From Penium margaritaceum (lineage: Eukaryota > Streptophyta > Zygnematophyceae > Desmidiales > Peniaceae): DNA of 64,000 nt. The notes beneath the pieces were generated by a model. The model ran no database searches and was not told the DNA's origin. It was given only the letters and a program-made list of their open reading frames with translations. Shown here one piece after another: positions 1 to 12,385 of the stretch (the stretch's first letter is position 1; every line of letters begins with the position of its first letter). A program made the position numbers and the translations under genes. Location of the stretch: NCBI GenBank assembly GCA_023375785.1, contig SZWC01002392.1, positions 65,451 through 129,450 on the forward strand. The letters run 5' to 3'.

Positions 1-285
1 AGTCAACGTGGACTGGACTCGTGAGTCAACGTGGACTGGACTCGTGAGTCAACATGGACTGGTCTCGTGAGTCAACGTGGAATGGACTCGTGAGTCAACG
101 TGGACTGGACTCGTGAGTCAACGTGGACTGGACTTGTGAGTCAACGTGGACTGGACTCGTGAGTCAACGTGGACTGGACTCGTGAGTCAACATGGACTGG
201 ACTCGTGAGTCAACGTGGACTGGACTCGTGAGTCAACGTGGACTGGACTCATGAGTCAACGTGGACTGGACTCGTAAGTCTGAAT
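1..285. repeat. 23-bp minisatellite, about 12 units
   Basis: A 23-bp unit reading AGTCAACGTGGACTGGACTC plus GTG is repeated head to tail about twelve times from the first base. Units differ by single substitutions only. The array runs off the left edge, so its full size is unknown. It fades into related non-tandem words (ACTCGTGAGTC, GACTCGCGAGTC) up to about 360. No coding role is apparent. Confidence 0.95.
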
Positions 286-381
286 GGTTTCGACTCGCGA
301 GTCAAACAACTCACAATTCTGAGCCAGGAATTGAGAGTCCGAGTCTGGGCCCAGACTCGTGAGTCCAGAATCACGTACACC

Positions 382-424
382 CTTATATACATCTACCCTA
401 AGCGCTAAAGCCTAAACCCTAAAA
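382..424 (+). promoter_or_regulatory. TATA-like motif followed by a telo-box
   Basis: TTATATAC at about 383-390 is followed about 20 bases later by CCTAAACCCTAAAA (411-424), which contains the plant telo-box AAACCCTAA. Telo-boxes downstream of TATA are known near plant transcription starts. Two copies of the telomere word are too few for a telomere. No convincing reading frame follows, so this may be the promoter of a decayed element or chance. Confidence 0.25.
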
Positions 425-1169
425 TCACGCACCTGTAGTTAGTGGAGAGTGGTGAGGGAGGGAGCACGAGGGAGTGAGAGGGCAATCAATGTCATGGATT
501 TGGTGAAGCTTACTTAAAATGGCAAAGAGTGTCGAGCAGTTGAGTGAAGCGAGGCCTTGACAGGGTGACCAAACCCTACCTTGTGCAAGATGTAGAAGAT
601 GTGGCTGCCGCCACCCCAGGGGTTGAGCCAGCCCTCTTGAAACTAACCAAGAGCACCTGCCTCTGGAAGATTCCAACAACATGACACTAGCACGATGAGC
701 ACCTGGCAACCACAAAACCAACCAGGCATGCAAGACAATCCACATCATCTTAATGTGAGTATGGGGTCGCCATCACAGTTGTGATAAACGAAACTAGTAT
801 CATAGGTTGTAAATTCAAGAGAGGATTGGTTTCCCCATTGGCACAAGACTTTGGTTACGTGAATTGCACGGGAATTGACAGCAAAGAATGGAAAGAGCCC
901 AGCATTATGAAGTGTGTTGTTGGCTCTAGAAGCCACTCAATGTGTGCTGTAACCATGTTGGTTCACTCTCCTGCAGAGATTCATGTGCATTGAGGCCGGT
1001 GGGCAGCGATAAGTGTATGAAAACATCAGCACTTGAGTACCAAAACCAACATCCCCCCCCCCCCCCCCCCCTGGCCCGCAGACGAGCAAACGTGACCCGC
1101 AACACAAGAGAACATGGCATGCGGACATATGACAAGAATGTACATGGAAGAGCTGCAAGAGGGGAAAAT
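425..1169. other. Non-coding stretch with a poly-C run
   Basis: No gene is supported here. The open frames are short and their composition is not protein-like. A run of about 18 C lies at 1054-1071; the opposite strand is a G tract that could stall polymerases or form a quadruplex. The right end may contain the 3' non-coding end of copia fragment F3, but I could not fix an LTR edge. Confidence 0.5.
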
Positions 1170-3840
1170 GACCAGCAATATCAATCAGGTGCAGAGGGCG
1201 CGTGTGTCAGGCCAACAGCTTGCACTGAAAACTTGAAGGTGACAAAGCCGATTGCCTTGGTCAAGAGGTCAGCATGCTGCGACTGTGTGTCCACCCAGAA
1301 ACTTGACACGACACCAGCAGCAATGCACTCATGAACAAAGTGGTCTTTGGCATTGATATGCTTGGTCTGAGAATGGTGCATGAAGTGGTTTTTGGCCATG
1401 GATTTTGTGCTTTGGTGTTTGCAGTGCAAGATGATGTAGCAAGTGGAAACATGCAGTTGCTGAAGTAGGCAACACAACGGAACACTCTCACACATACCTT
1501 ATCCAAGACCAACATACTTGGCTTCGCTTCATGTGTGTGCAACACATCCCTGTTACCCAATCTTCCATAAAACAGCAGTGCCTCTGACCAGGAGGATATA
1601 ACCTGAGCGGCTACAAGCATCTGTGTCATGTCCCCAGTCACAGTTTGTGTAACCGTTGACAAAAAAGAAGGGTTGTACTCTGTAGCATAGCCTGATTTGC
1701 ACAATAGGAAGAGCGTAATGCACCACATGAAGGGCAGTCTCAAGATGGCCGCTCGCATGGACGCAAGGAGAATTGAGCCAGGCTTTTGACGTAAAACACA
1801 ACCTTAGCTCATGTCGTTGCGGCAATACAAATGAGGGGACCAATGATTCCGAGAAAATCTGTGATATAGACCTCCCTCCCCAACGGCGACAGATCTGACT
1901 TCTCTAGAAGCCTCTGAACGGCTGGTGTCATGGAAGTGGAGGCAGTGGGAACTGCAGCAAGGGGGCAAAGCGCTCCCCTAGGTTGCAAATTTCAGCTGCC
2001 TGATGTATGTGGAGAGTGTGGTTAGGGCGGTCTTGCTCGAGCTCCATGCCAAGGAAACTCGGACGGGACCCAGGTCCTCCATTTTCCAGACTGACTGCAT
2101 GAGGGGCTTCATTGACTGGAAAACACAGGGACTCAGAGAGGCAACCAGAAGATCATCAACTATGACAAGGATTTCAACAAAGGGGAGAGGATGGGGGGCT
2201 GAGAAAGAGCGGAGGATCACCACTGCACCAAAATCCCCCTTTCTCAAAGGTGGCCATGATTTCCATTTTCCAACAGTGGGGTGACCACTTCAGGCCATAC
2301 AATGCCTTGAGTGTCTCCACACCTTGTTGCTCCCATTGGTGGACCCGGGTAGCTGGACTATGAAAATGTCCTCATCAAGCATGCTATGCAAAAAACTGTT
2401 GTTCACATCCATTTTTCTTAGCTCCCAATCGTAACGTGCAGCCAGACACAGAAGTGCATTAGCAGTGATGTAGCACTCAACGGGTGCAAAATTCTCATTG
2501 AAGTTAACAATGGGGATTGGAGAGAACTCTTGGACGATGAGACACACCTTTTAGTGGTGAAAAGAACCATCAGGCTACAACTTGTGCCAGAAGACCCTGC
2601 GAGCAGAGACTGCCTTACAACGAAGCAAAAAATCAACCAGCTCATACACACTATCCTCATGCAGTGCAGAAAGTTCCTCTTGCATGGATGTTTCCCAGAA
2701 AGAGACCTCTGTGGCCTCACGAGCCTCATGGAACGTATTGGGCTCGGGTCCCAAGGGAGAAAGGCCACTGGCGGCAACGCATGTAGCAACATAGCCAGCC
2801 ATTGAGGTGTCAATGGCACTATGGAATTCCTCGAAGATGAGGGAGTAGCCAAGTTTAGTGCCCGGATGCATGAAAGAACCAAGCCTGTCCAGTGCAGTGG
2901 TGCTAAGACCTAGAGCACAAAGATCTCTATCCCAAGACATAAAACCACTGTGAGAAGAAAGGGCACGAAGCTTACCTGCACAAGTGTATGGCTCGGTTAG
3001 CGGAAAGACTGGGTTGGCAGGCAACTGTGCACGAGGCAGAGACTACGCAGCAGAAGGCTGGGAGGCAGCCGGTGGCTGGGTATAAGGTAGAGACGCAGAA
3101 GGCCAGGAGGCCTCGGGTATGACACATGGAGAAACTAGAGGAGATACAGGAGAAATGTCAATGGGGGCATACGCAGGCTACAAAGACAAGACAGATGGGC
3201 AGTTAGAAGAAAACGATTAGAGGACACACATGGAGACCCCATAGTGTCATCAACAATGGCATTAACAGGGGCTAGGAAACCGTTGTCCCTTTGCAAGGAG
3301 ACAACAGGAACGATTGCAGGAGAGACACTCCTCCGCCCAAACGAGGGAAAAGGGAAAGGGTTTTTGGCAAAGACCAGACGATCAAGATCACACTCAAAGA
3401 TGGAAAAAAAAAAAGAGTTTTTCACAAGATTCAAGAACACAAATTTGAAAGAGATACCAGAAGTGCCAGGCATTGGACTGGGCCGAGATGCCAAGGAAGA
3501 CGCAAAGGTGGCCACAACTGGACAACTTTCCCTCCCAGAGATCATCAGGAAGCCAGATAACAAAGACACAGCCCCAAAAGAGAGTTAGCCAAAGATCAGC
3601 CTGGCAGCCCTGCCAGCATTGCTCGGGGGTGATGTTACAAGGAAGTGGACTGTGGGGGACACAGTTGCACACCTGTAGGTCATGTATGACGTGGCCTCAA
3701 ATACAAAGAGGGGGGATACCCCGGACTGAGTCAGAAGGGACCACACACCAGCAGCAAGAGTGTGATTCTAGCATTCACAAACAATTTTTTTGGGGGGATG
3801 TGTGAGTGGTGGAATCCATACACCTGCTACATGATGCCAA
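1170..3840 (-). mobile_element. Ty1/copia fossil F3, pol part
   Basis: This is a minus-strand copia fragment. In coding order it holds the integrase C-terminal part and linker (about 3830-2900), the start of reverse transcriptase (about 2720-2300), the RT core with a VDDLL catalytic box (about 2250-1980), and RNase H (about 1850-1180) with a TKHIN motif near its end. It is clearly related to the D element pol at 58440-61640: both share the integrase-end CVPHGPLPC-type stretch and the RNase H end HECIAAG. The gag half and paired LTRs are not visible. It is heavily broken and old. Product names rest on motifs only. Confidence 0.8.
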
Positions 3841-3845
3841 AATTA

Positions 3846-4492
3846 TGGAGATTGGGGCAGCCCTCAACTATGTGATCAGGCTCACTAAAAGCCGCCTAGG
3901 TATGACCAACAGTTTATGAGGATGCGTTGAAAGTTGCACAGACAGAAAGTATGAAATAATGCAAAGGAATGCAGAGAGAAACATTTTATGAATTGACTCT
4001 CAAGTAAGAAAGAGCACTTCTATAGCTTTCTAAGAAGTCCTTATGTGCCTCAGTTGGCCAAGAGAGCACAAAAGTTACACTCTGTCAAAGTCTCCTCTCT
4101 AACACAATCCTAGACTAGCGGGATGAGGGGCAGTCACATCCACATGCAAGGAAACGTCCTTCTCCACCACATGCACAGATAATGACTCTGTGAAACTAAA
4201 TCTATTAGAGTCTCCTTAAAATTTTTCAGCTTCCTTTTGGCCTTGAAGGCCGCTCTCCTCCTCTCTGGCCAATAATCCTGGCTGTATTTCTTGTTGGTGT
4301 CGTCACCTGTACCCGACCCATGACCTCTAAACTTGGAAAAATCGTATCTCGCTCAAGCGGACTCTGAATTGAGTTCTGTAAAATGCGTTGGAATCTGTAA
4401 AATAATTCCTATGCAATGCAGTACAACTGCATTGCATAGGAAATTTTGTTGAGCAACTGTTTTGTCATTTTCTGGCACCCTCACATGCATCA
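3846..4492 (-). repeat. C-family LTR (3' LTR of C2)
   Basis: About 647 bp, beginning TGATGCATGTGAGG on the minus strand at 4492 and ending near the CCCCAATCTCCA word at 3846. It matches the C LTRs at 12883-13531 and 39626-40244 along its length, including the word GTGATCAGGCTCACTAA at about 3860-3890. The low-coordinate edge is slightly uncertain because the terminal CA has decayed. Confidence 0.8.
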
Positions 4493-7312
4493 TTCTCCCA
4501 ATGTGGTAACTGAGCTCTCACATGTCTTTCAAGTCAAACATGGAAGCAAGACACTGGTTTACATCATCCATAAGAGACTTGGGGTGAGAGGTAATGAGGA
4601 GATCATCAACGTAGATCAAGATGAGAATGTGGCTTTGCTCAGGCATGTGTCCAGATGCCTGGTTAGCTTCATGGTTAGCCTCACTGCACAAAAAACCAAG
4701 GCTAGCCAGCTGCTCATCAATCTTGTGGCATTATGCTCACGTTCCTTGCTTTAGGTCATAGAGGTTTTTCACAAGCTTGCACACCAAATCATCCTTCATT
4801 TCCACCACACACCCCTCCGGCTGCTACATGTACACATCGTCCTAGAGGAGGATGTGTGCATTCTCATCTCACCATTTAGACATATACACGTCACATCCAT
4901 TTGGTACACCAATTAGTCCATAGCAGCAAGAGGGAGGTTTTCTCAGATGGACAGGAACTTTGCGACAGGTGTAAAATTTTCATTTTCATCCGCGCCCTTC
5001 ATCTGCATGTACCCCTTTGAAACCAGCCATGCTTTTTACATGAGCACGTAACTATCTGCAGCACGCTTGCCTGAAGATCCACCTGCATATAGTCACCCGG
5101 CTGTTGCGTAGAGCTTCCTCAAGGGTCCACATTCTGCTATTCGTGAGTGCATTATACTATTCATTTAATGCACCATTCCAATCTGTTGCCTCAGCACTGC
5201 TAAGGCTTCACTAGAGGTGGTTCGGTCACCGGTGTCGGTGAGGAAGAGAAACTCAAGGTCAGAGGACCCCGTTGGTGGTGGAACTGTGCAGAGGTTCAAC
5301 AGCTCCCATTTATGCATCTCCTTCTAGCCTCTAAGACCACCGTAGCTACTACCTGCCTATAACTGTGGTTCCACTCACTCCCGCACTTGTATTGGAGGGG
5401 GAAGAAAAAATTGCAGCAGAACAGGGCAGTGCAGGCAATGAGAGTGATTACAGTACTGACAAGGAGGTGGAAGGAGCTGAGAAAGAGTAGAAAACAACTG
5501 AATCAGATGAGGAATACCAACAAAGCAATGAATAGCAGCTACCACAACGGTTCGCACGTCTTAATAAGGATTCCAGCCCTTCACATGGTTTAGCAAGACC
5601 ACATAATGGCGTATAACAAGGTTTTTGAGGTGGTATCCCATGGTGCAATTGCGAAGGAAGGCTGCCTTTGCCAACTTTGCGTCCAGCTTGTCACAGCTAT
5701 TGAGTGGAACATGCACCAATGCACCACACCTGAAGACTTTGAGATGTGTCACAATTGGCTTGCATCCCATCCATGCTGTCTCGAGTGTCATCAATGGCAC
5801 GTGGCGCCTGTAGCTCCAGTTTTTCAGGTACACGAGGGTGTTGAGTGCTTCCTCCAAAAAGGTTTGCAGGAGCTCCACATCTTGTCGAATGCTACAAAAG
5901 TTCTCCATGAGAGTGTGGTTCACAAATTTTGCCGCTCCATTCAACTGTGGTGTTTCAGGTAGGGTGACCTCGTGTCATATCACGTGACATTTGACGAAGC
6001 TACAGAACTCATTAGAGAGCTACTCTTCTCCTTTGGTGCAAAGCACCTCAAACCGCCTACCACTGTCAGTCTTTCTAAGTAGTAATCCACACGTTGAAAG
6101 CATCAAAGCACTCATCCTTTCCATCAAAGGAAATCCACGTCTTCCTCAACTTTTCATCAATGAACGTGATATTGTTTAACTTTCGGGACAAGGACTGTAA
6201 TGGCATTGGACCACACAAATCAGAGTGAACGAGTGGAAGAAGCTGAGCTGATTCATTCCCTTTTCCTATGAAAGGAGAGCCAGGTTGCTTCCTTTCAATA
6301 TAACTCTCACAAGCCTATGCACCAGGCTGCTTCACCCCCTTGATATCTATATTGTGGACCATCTGCTGCATGGAAGTGATGGCGCCAAAGCCGAGGTGAC
6401 CAAGCTGGCGGTGCCAAAGGCCAATGTTATACTTTCCCTCCCTCATCACCAATGCTAAGTTAGCTTCCTTCTCCAACACCACATAGAGATGGTAAAAACT
6501 GTCCTCTTGTATACTTTGCAAGCACACTGCCTACACGAGTAGAGATGGTGCAACCACCATTCTCAATGAGAAGTTGTATGCCTTCAGAGATGAGAGAGGA
6601 GACAAAGAGGAGGTTTTTTGCCAGCCCCTGAACATAGGATACCCCCTCCATATTATGTTCCACATGCTTTCCCAGAATAGAAGCAAAAAACACAATCTCA
6701 ACCTCCCTAGTGGCCATTCTCACATGATTGTCCCCCATGTACACTCGACAATGTACAATAGCAGTGTAGACAATGAACCACTCCTAGAAACACGTCATAT
6801 ACTGCGTGACTTGAAAGTTGATGATTCAGAACAACGCAATGCTCCCAAATACATGAAGGAAGTGAATGGTGGTCACGAACTCACTTTGTCAAACTAGTGC
6901 ATTTGTGAAAGCATCAGAATCCTTTCCCGTTCCCACTCTAGTCACAAGGTCCACCTTCCTCGTTTCACGCCCACGCAGCCAATGGCCCGGTTTCTTGCAG
7001 AAGTGGCACTTCCCTTTCTTCTTCCCTCCTTTGACATTGTCTTTGGTTGTTACAGCACCAACCCCATGACCAGAGTTGGTGATGAGATCGACTTCCAGTC
7101 CGCTTTCACCTCCATCTCCCTTTTTTTAGGACCATAAAAAAAAAACATTGAAAACAATCCACAGCTCCTTGTCAAACAACAGGCTCTTCTGAATGTCTTT
7201 CAAAGAGATCTTATCACCACACTGTTCCAGGAAAACAATCCATAGGATTTTAGCTACTAAAAATGCTAGAGAAGATGTTTACATGAGCACATGTTCCTTG
7301 GCAGGGTCCGCA
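3846..7312 (-). mobile_element. Ty1/copia fossil C2 (3' LTR to gag)
   Basis: A minus-strand copia element of the same family as C1. It has a 3' LTR at 3846-4492, then reading leftward in coding order gag with zinc-knuckle remains (about 7250-6870), protease (about 6750-6460), pre-integrase (about 6530-6315), integrase (about 6250-5560) and part of RT (about 5160-4494). Element B inserted into its gag at 7312. A further stretch of the same gag lies at 37966-38091 in opposite orientation, beyond the other end of B, which is one of the supports for the inversion. It is old and broken many times; part of the RT-RNase H end is absent. Confidence 0.8.
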
Positions 7313-8040
7313 TGTTGACATATTGTGCTCCTTGCCATGAGTGCCGCTGACTGTATTCCCTGGTTCGACCACTGAGGAGTGATTCAAAAACTGATCTAAC
7401 TATAGGTTTGAATTCTCTACATTTTCCCATGCAAGATTGAGATTTGAATTTCTCAATTTTAGTGTGCATTCAGAAAGTTAGCCCAGCCCAAAATTCGTGT
7501 GTTGTGCAGGTGGAATCTTGTATCCGTGATGGGTGATGGGATACTCCGCCACTTGTGATCCGGGTTCAACTCCAACAGGCATCAAAGGCACCAAGGCTAC
7601 AAAGGAGGTGACCAGCGAGACTTCCTTGAACAGGATGAACTCCTCCTTGACGTCTTGGCTTGAAAAGGGCACTTCGGCAGGTCACTGTAGAAGCACCTCC
7701 ACTGGCCTAGCGAGCAAGGCATGGTGGGCGGCTCAACCAAGGGTTACTTTGAGGACTGTAACAGGGGCTCTACTGCTCCAACTTAGGAGTTCTTGGATGC
7801 GTTCAAAAGCTCAAATCACATGCTACAATAATCTGATGTAATCACACTATGCTAAGTAACAAGAACGTGTTTTGAATCAGTTCTCCTGAATGTGATGAGT
7901 CTCTGACCACTCCTAGTCTGTGATCCTTGAGCTTCACACTCTTCATCATTGGTGTCCATTGGCCTCTCCAAACATTGGCAGCGTACATCAGTGAGGGCTA
8001 AACATTCACGAGGGTCCCTCTAGACCCACCACTGCCTACA
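7313..8040 (+). repeat. B-family 5' LTR
   Basis: 728 bp, TGTTGACA to CCTACA. It matches the LTR at 38092-38798 (opposite strand) throughout, and more weakly the A1 LTR (for example the GGTGGAATCTNGTACCCG-like stretch). The right edge is set by the primer-binding site that follows after four bases. Confidence 0.85.
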
Positions 8041-8044
8041 ATGA

Positions 8045-8058
8045 GTTATGGGCCCACG
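8045..8058 (+). other. Primer-binding site of B (half-tRNA type)
   Basis: GTTATGGGCCCACG follows the LTR directly. It is complementary to the anticodon stem-loop region (GUGGGCCCAUAAC) of plant initiator tRNA-Met, not to the tRNA 3' end. This is the internal, cut-tRNA priming mode known for Drosophila copia. Confidence 0.75.
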
Positions 8059-8110
8059 TGCCTAGAAGGACCTTATCTCTACCACTTTCACGCTACTACC
8101 GTACTACCAC

Positions 8111-9264
8111 ATGACAACAACCAAGCAAGAGAGCATCGACGCCATCACAAAGTTCAACGGGAATGGCTTCCCCTTATGGAGGTGGCAGTTTGAGGTCTAC
8201 CTCAATGACAAGGGCTTGCTTGAGCTGGTCAGGAGTGAAGAAAATTCCCCTCCGGATACCATGAAGTCGGAGGAAGTGGACAAGTACAAGAAGCGCAAAA
8301 AGAAGGCGCTTGCCTTAGTGGTATGAGCGCTGGCTCCAACGCAGCATGCACTCATTCAGGGATGCACGGAGCGAAGGTCTGGAAGAAAATATTCTCCATC
8401 TACCAGTTTAGGCACCTTTCTAACCAGCTCTTTGTCTTCATGAGGCTCGTCACCCTCCGAGCCAATGAGGGCGATGACATCATTGAGATATTGCAGCAGA
8501 TTGAGTCACTGACTGCCGAGTGTGTAGCCACCGGATGGAAGTTCGACCCTCAGCTACAAGCCATGATCCTCCTTCTAGCCTTGCTGGACGGTTGGAGTCC
8601 CATGATCACCATTGTTGGTAGCTGGACTGCCGATGTGCTGATATACCCTAAGGTGGATGAGTACGTCCGTAATAAATGGATGCGGCGTGATGAGAGAGAA
8701 AGTGGGACAACATCGAGATGTGACTATGCCGTCCACCCTCAAGGTGGAGGGGGAGGCCAGAAGGACAAGGGTTCCTAGCAGGGCAACAAGAAAAGTGACA
8801 TGAAAGGGGAGTGCTACAACTATGGCAAAGAATGCCACAACACATGCAACTTCCCTAACAAGAAGTTGGACCAGCTAGGGAAGACTGGAAAGAAGGGCGG
8901 CCACACAATGATGGCAAAAGATTCCATAGACTTGATGAATCCAGGAGGTAATATGATTGACTCCAGATTGGGCTGCCACACTCAATGCAACCGGGGTGCA
9001 TTGGTCACCTACAGTGCCAACCAGTGGAGCATGACAGTGGCCAATGGCAAAACGGAGTTGGCCACGGGTAAAGGCAATGTTCGCATCAAGTCATAGGTGA
9101 AAAGGAATAAATTTCCTGCTCCATCTACGACATGCTCCACATGCCCAGCTTTGGGCATGGTAAGGTGGCTTCCTGTCAGTAAGACACCTTACCAGCAAGG
9201 GGCTTGAGGTGCTCTTCAACAAGGAGGCCTCATCCAGAACAAGGGAGACGGTGAGGAAATATCA
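8111..9264 (+). pseudogene. B gag and protease remains
   Basis: A copia-type Gag begins at 8111. The N-terminal domain has the FNGNGFPLWRWQFEVYL signature, near-identical in layout to A1 gag (GFGLWSWHFEIYL). A decayed zinc knuckle (CYNYGKECHNTC) sits at about 8812-8850 and protease-region remains run to 9260. The Gag would have packaged the element RNA; the knuckle would have bound it. The block carries several breaks and is a fossil. Confidence 0.75.
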
Positions 9265-10221
9265 TGAAATCCACACGAGGTGGAGTCCCAACTGTGGTTT
9301 GACCTTACTCTTATGTTTCATGTCTTTTGTTTAGGATGAATCTGAGACTTAGCGTGACTTTCTGGTCGCCTCACGCTATGTGAGGAGGAATTCAGAGAGT
9401 CCTTTTGAGAAGGGAATAATGGAATTTTTATTAGTTTTTGTTCATGGAAATGATCTGAACAATAATCAGGCTTATCATGAGCTCTCTAACACACCAAACC
9501 GTGCACAATTTGGCAAAACGTACCCTAAGTTATGCTTGTCAAAGCGCAGGTTACACCCACCACAGAAACGCCTAACACCTCCATGGTGCGCACACACCAT
9601 GGTGCCTTCCTTCACGTGCAAAGTGCCCTTTCCAAGATGCAGATCCCTTTGCACTTGATGGAGGGGTCCCCTGCACTGTTTTGATGCACCTATCCCACTT
9701 TTTGGTTGACTTTGATGATGGGGTGTGACAGGGTTTGAAACCCGTCCGCGGACCTACAGCCAGAATTTTGACCAAGTCCTTGAGCAACAATGCGTACTAT
9801 TGAGTTTCAAACTCCGAGCGAGGATCTGGCTAATTCCTTCAGTAACAACCTGCACTACTGGATCCGGTGGATATTATCCACCAGACGCCTTGGCAGTCTT
9901 CTGGGGAAAAATCCCCAGATGGTCATTTGTTACTTGGTCCGGTCGATTTTTCACCGGCAGTCGAGTCGCAGCCGGCTCCCAGAGCCGCCGCGCACACCCC
10001 AATTTTGGAATCTCATATCTCCCTCGTTACTTGTCCGATTATGGTGAAACAACTCCCACTGGATTTAGAGACTTGTAAAACTTTCTTTGCATCCCTCCAT
10101 TTTAGGATACGAGAAATCCGCAAGCCACTAGATCAAACTGCAAGGATTTTTCTCTTTTCTGGTGGCTCGCCGGCGCCTCCCGGCGCCGCACTTGGGCATG
10201 CGGTGGGACACTATTTCAACA
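9265..10221 (-). repeat. G 3' LTR
   Basis: 957 bp, beginning TGTTGAAATAG at 10221 and ending GATTTCA at 9265 on the minus strand. A polypurine tract (AAGGGGGAGAA, 10222-10232) precedes it. It carries the GGATAATATCCACCGGATCC-type block shared with 40860-41817. Confidence 0.85.
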
Positions 10222-11365
10222 TTCTCCCCCTTGCACCTTCCATGCCCGCTGCTCCTGCTTGCTCTCACTCATCTTCCTCTGCGTCCTCCAGCCCATCATA
10301 GCTGGTCATCCCATGTCCGGCCACGCTCATCGCATGCCGCTCTGTAGGTTATGCTTTGGTCAAGCAATCCGCAAGCATTTTGTGCGTGGTGCAGCGCTGC
10401 AGCACCACCTGCCCCCTTTCAACCATGTCCCATGTGTGGTGATAATGCACTTCAATTTGCTTTTTCCTCCTATGCTGCGTCGGATTGCTGGTTAGCGAGA
10501 TGGAGCCGGTGTTGTCCTCTTGCACCACCGTAGGCTCCTACTGCACCACGCCCAGCTCCCCCAGCAACCTGTGAAGCCATACTACCTCCTTGAACGTCTC
10601 AGCTAGCGCGATTTACTCTGCTTCCACTATGGATGCGGTGACGCACTCTTGCTTCCTGCTGCACCACTGCACTGCTACACCAACAAGGAAGAACATGTAG
10701 CTGGATGTGGACTTCTGCTTGTCCACATCGCTAGCATAGTCTGCATCTGTATAGCAGACTAGGTGCAAGGGGTCCACCCAGCCCTTGCCGTCAAACCTCA
10801 GGCGTACGTACCGCGTCGCCTGCAGGTAGCAGAGGATGTGCTTGACCACCTGCCAGTGTAGTAGACCTGGATCGGCCACGAACCTGCTCACTTGGCCCAC
10901 CGCGTAGGCCAGGTCCGGTCGATTCTCCACCATGGTGTACATGAAGTTGCCCACCGCCGCTTGGTAAGGCACCCCTGCCATATCCTTCCTCTCCTCTTTT
11001 GTTTGTAACACCATTGCCAAACTCATTTCACAAGTCATGGAGACAGGACTGCACAGTGGTGCAATCCTCCATGCCATATCGCTTCAGCACCTCGGCCACG
11101 TATTTGGCCTATCCAGCTCAAGCGTTTGCGCCCTTTGGTTCTACGTAATGCTCACCCCAAGGTAGACCTCCAGCTCCCCCATGTCCAACATTTGGAACCT
11201 GCTGCTTAGTTTCTCTTTCAGCTATTGTAGGCTCAGCAGGTATGAGGAGCACAAGATCAGATCGTCCACATAGATTGCAATAATCAGATGGAGCTTCTTG
11301 TTGTACCACACATACAAGCTGTGATCCGCCTCACATCACTTGAAGCCGAGTTGTGTCGTGAAGCT

Positions 11366-12385
11366 TGTCAGAACACAAAGAAAGACCCATACTCAGGAGA
11401 AATATTTATCTCATACCCCTGCCACTCACTCATTCACCCTCCGGACCTCCGACAACAGAATTACCGAAATACCTGGAGGAGCATGCCAGTTCGACCTTGC
11501 CAGCCAGCATCGTCATCCATTCCCCTGGCGACTGCAAATGCACAACAGTGACCATTCGGTCATCGTTCATTGCACGAACCTCAATGGTTGGAACTCCATG
11601 CGACCCGGTCCCAGCTATGCGACACGACTCGGACGGTCGTACTCACGAACCGACGCAACCTGGTCCTCTCCGAAGACAGTGCCGAGATCAAACCACGTAC
11701 GGAACCACAAAACACATCAGTGAGGACTTGCGCCAAGCCTCCAAGAGGCGCCGCGCCCCACAGAACCACGAGCAGCAGCACAATAGCTATTGCTTCATGC
11801 ATCCTACCGTCCGCCGTAGACGGCGGTACTACTGTCCTATGAGGCACTACTCTAGGCACTACTCTGCCCTAGGATCTAGTACTTAAGACTCTAGTAACTG
11901 TGTAAACGACTTTCCTTTGTTCTCCTATCATTCATCAATCATATCATTGCTTTGCTGTACACATCAGCTCAAATCTCTTTCCGTTCAAGCTAAGCTCCGT
12001 TGCCATCGCTCCGTCGCTTCCATCACATCTTCCGTTGCCAATTTCCCGCTGCAAGGCCGTGGCCCCTACTATCCCATCGTGGTTCTGCCCACCACCTGAA
12101 TGTGACATTATCCTCCTTTTCATTGTCCCCGATGTTGCCCGCTACTCATTGATGTAACTCACATGCAGCTCGCAGCGCCCGTGCCCACTGGCACTGCGCC
12201 CACTCAGCATCTTGGTTCGCACCTCGCCACAGTGATCACTTGCCTGTGACTCGGGTACTGTGGCCCTTACCTAGTGACGCCAGCACAACATCAGCCTTCA
12301 GCAGTTTCCTTGTTGCTTCTGGCTCATACCTAATCTTCCTTCCAGTTGTTTTCCTGCCTCCACAGCTTACAGCAAAATCCTCACA
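11366..12385. mobile_element. Solo LTR (unassigned family) with 5-bp TSD
   Basis: A 1,020-bp block starting TGTCAGAACAC and ending TCCTCACA, flanked by AAGCT on both sides (11361-11365 and 12386-12390). It sits inside the RT of element G, whose sequence resumes directly after it. It contains no coding signature and no internal repeat that would mark paired LTRs, so a solo LTR left by LTR-LTR recombination is the simplest reading. The TGTCAGAACA-type start recalls Ty3/gypsy LTRs, but family and orientation are not settled. Confidence 0.75.

Larger units (their letters stand above)
7313..9264 (+). mobile_element. Ty1/copia fossil B, 5' part (LTR, gag, protease)
   Basis: Plus-strand copia with a 5' LTR (7313-8040), half-tRNA primer-binding site (8045-8058), and gag plus protease remains (8111 to about 9260). 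It is cut at 9264 by element G. Its other half (pre-integrase, integrase, RNase H, 3' LTR) lies at 38092-40859 on the opposite strand. The flank 7308-7312 (CCGCA) matches the flank of that distant 3' LTR (CCTCA when read in the element's sense), 4 of 5 bases. The insertion target is the gag of C2. Old and broken many times. Confidence 0.8.

Noticed and set aside
1-285. CRISPR array
   Set aside because: Units are contiguous with no unique spacers; a minisatellite in a eukaryotic genome.
411-424. Telomere
   Set aside because: Only two copies of CCTAAA-type words; too few for a telomere or an interstitial telomeric block.
926-1158. Poly-Gly reading frames
   Set aside because: Generated by the C/G homopolymer at 1054-1071.
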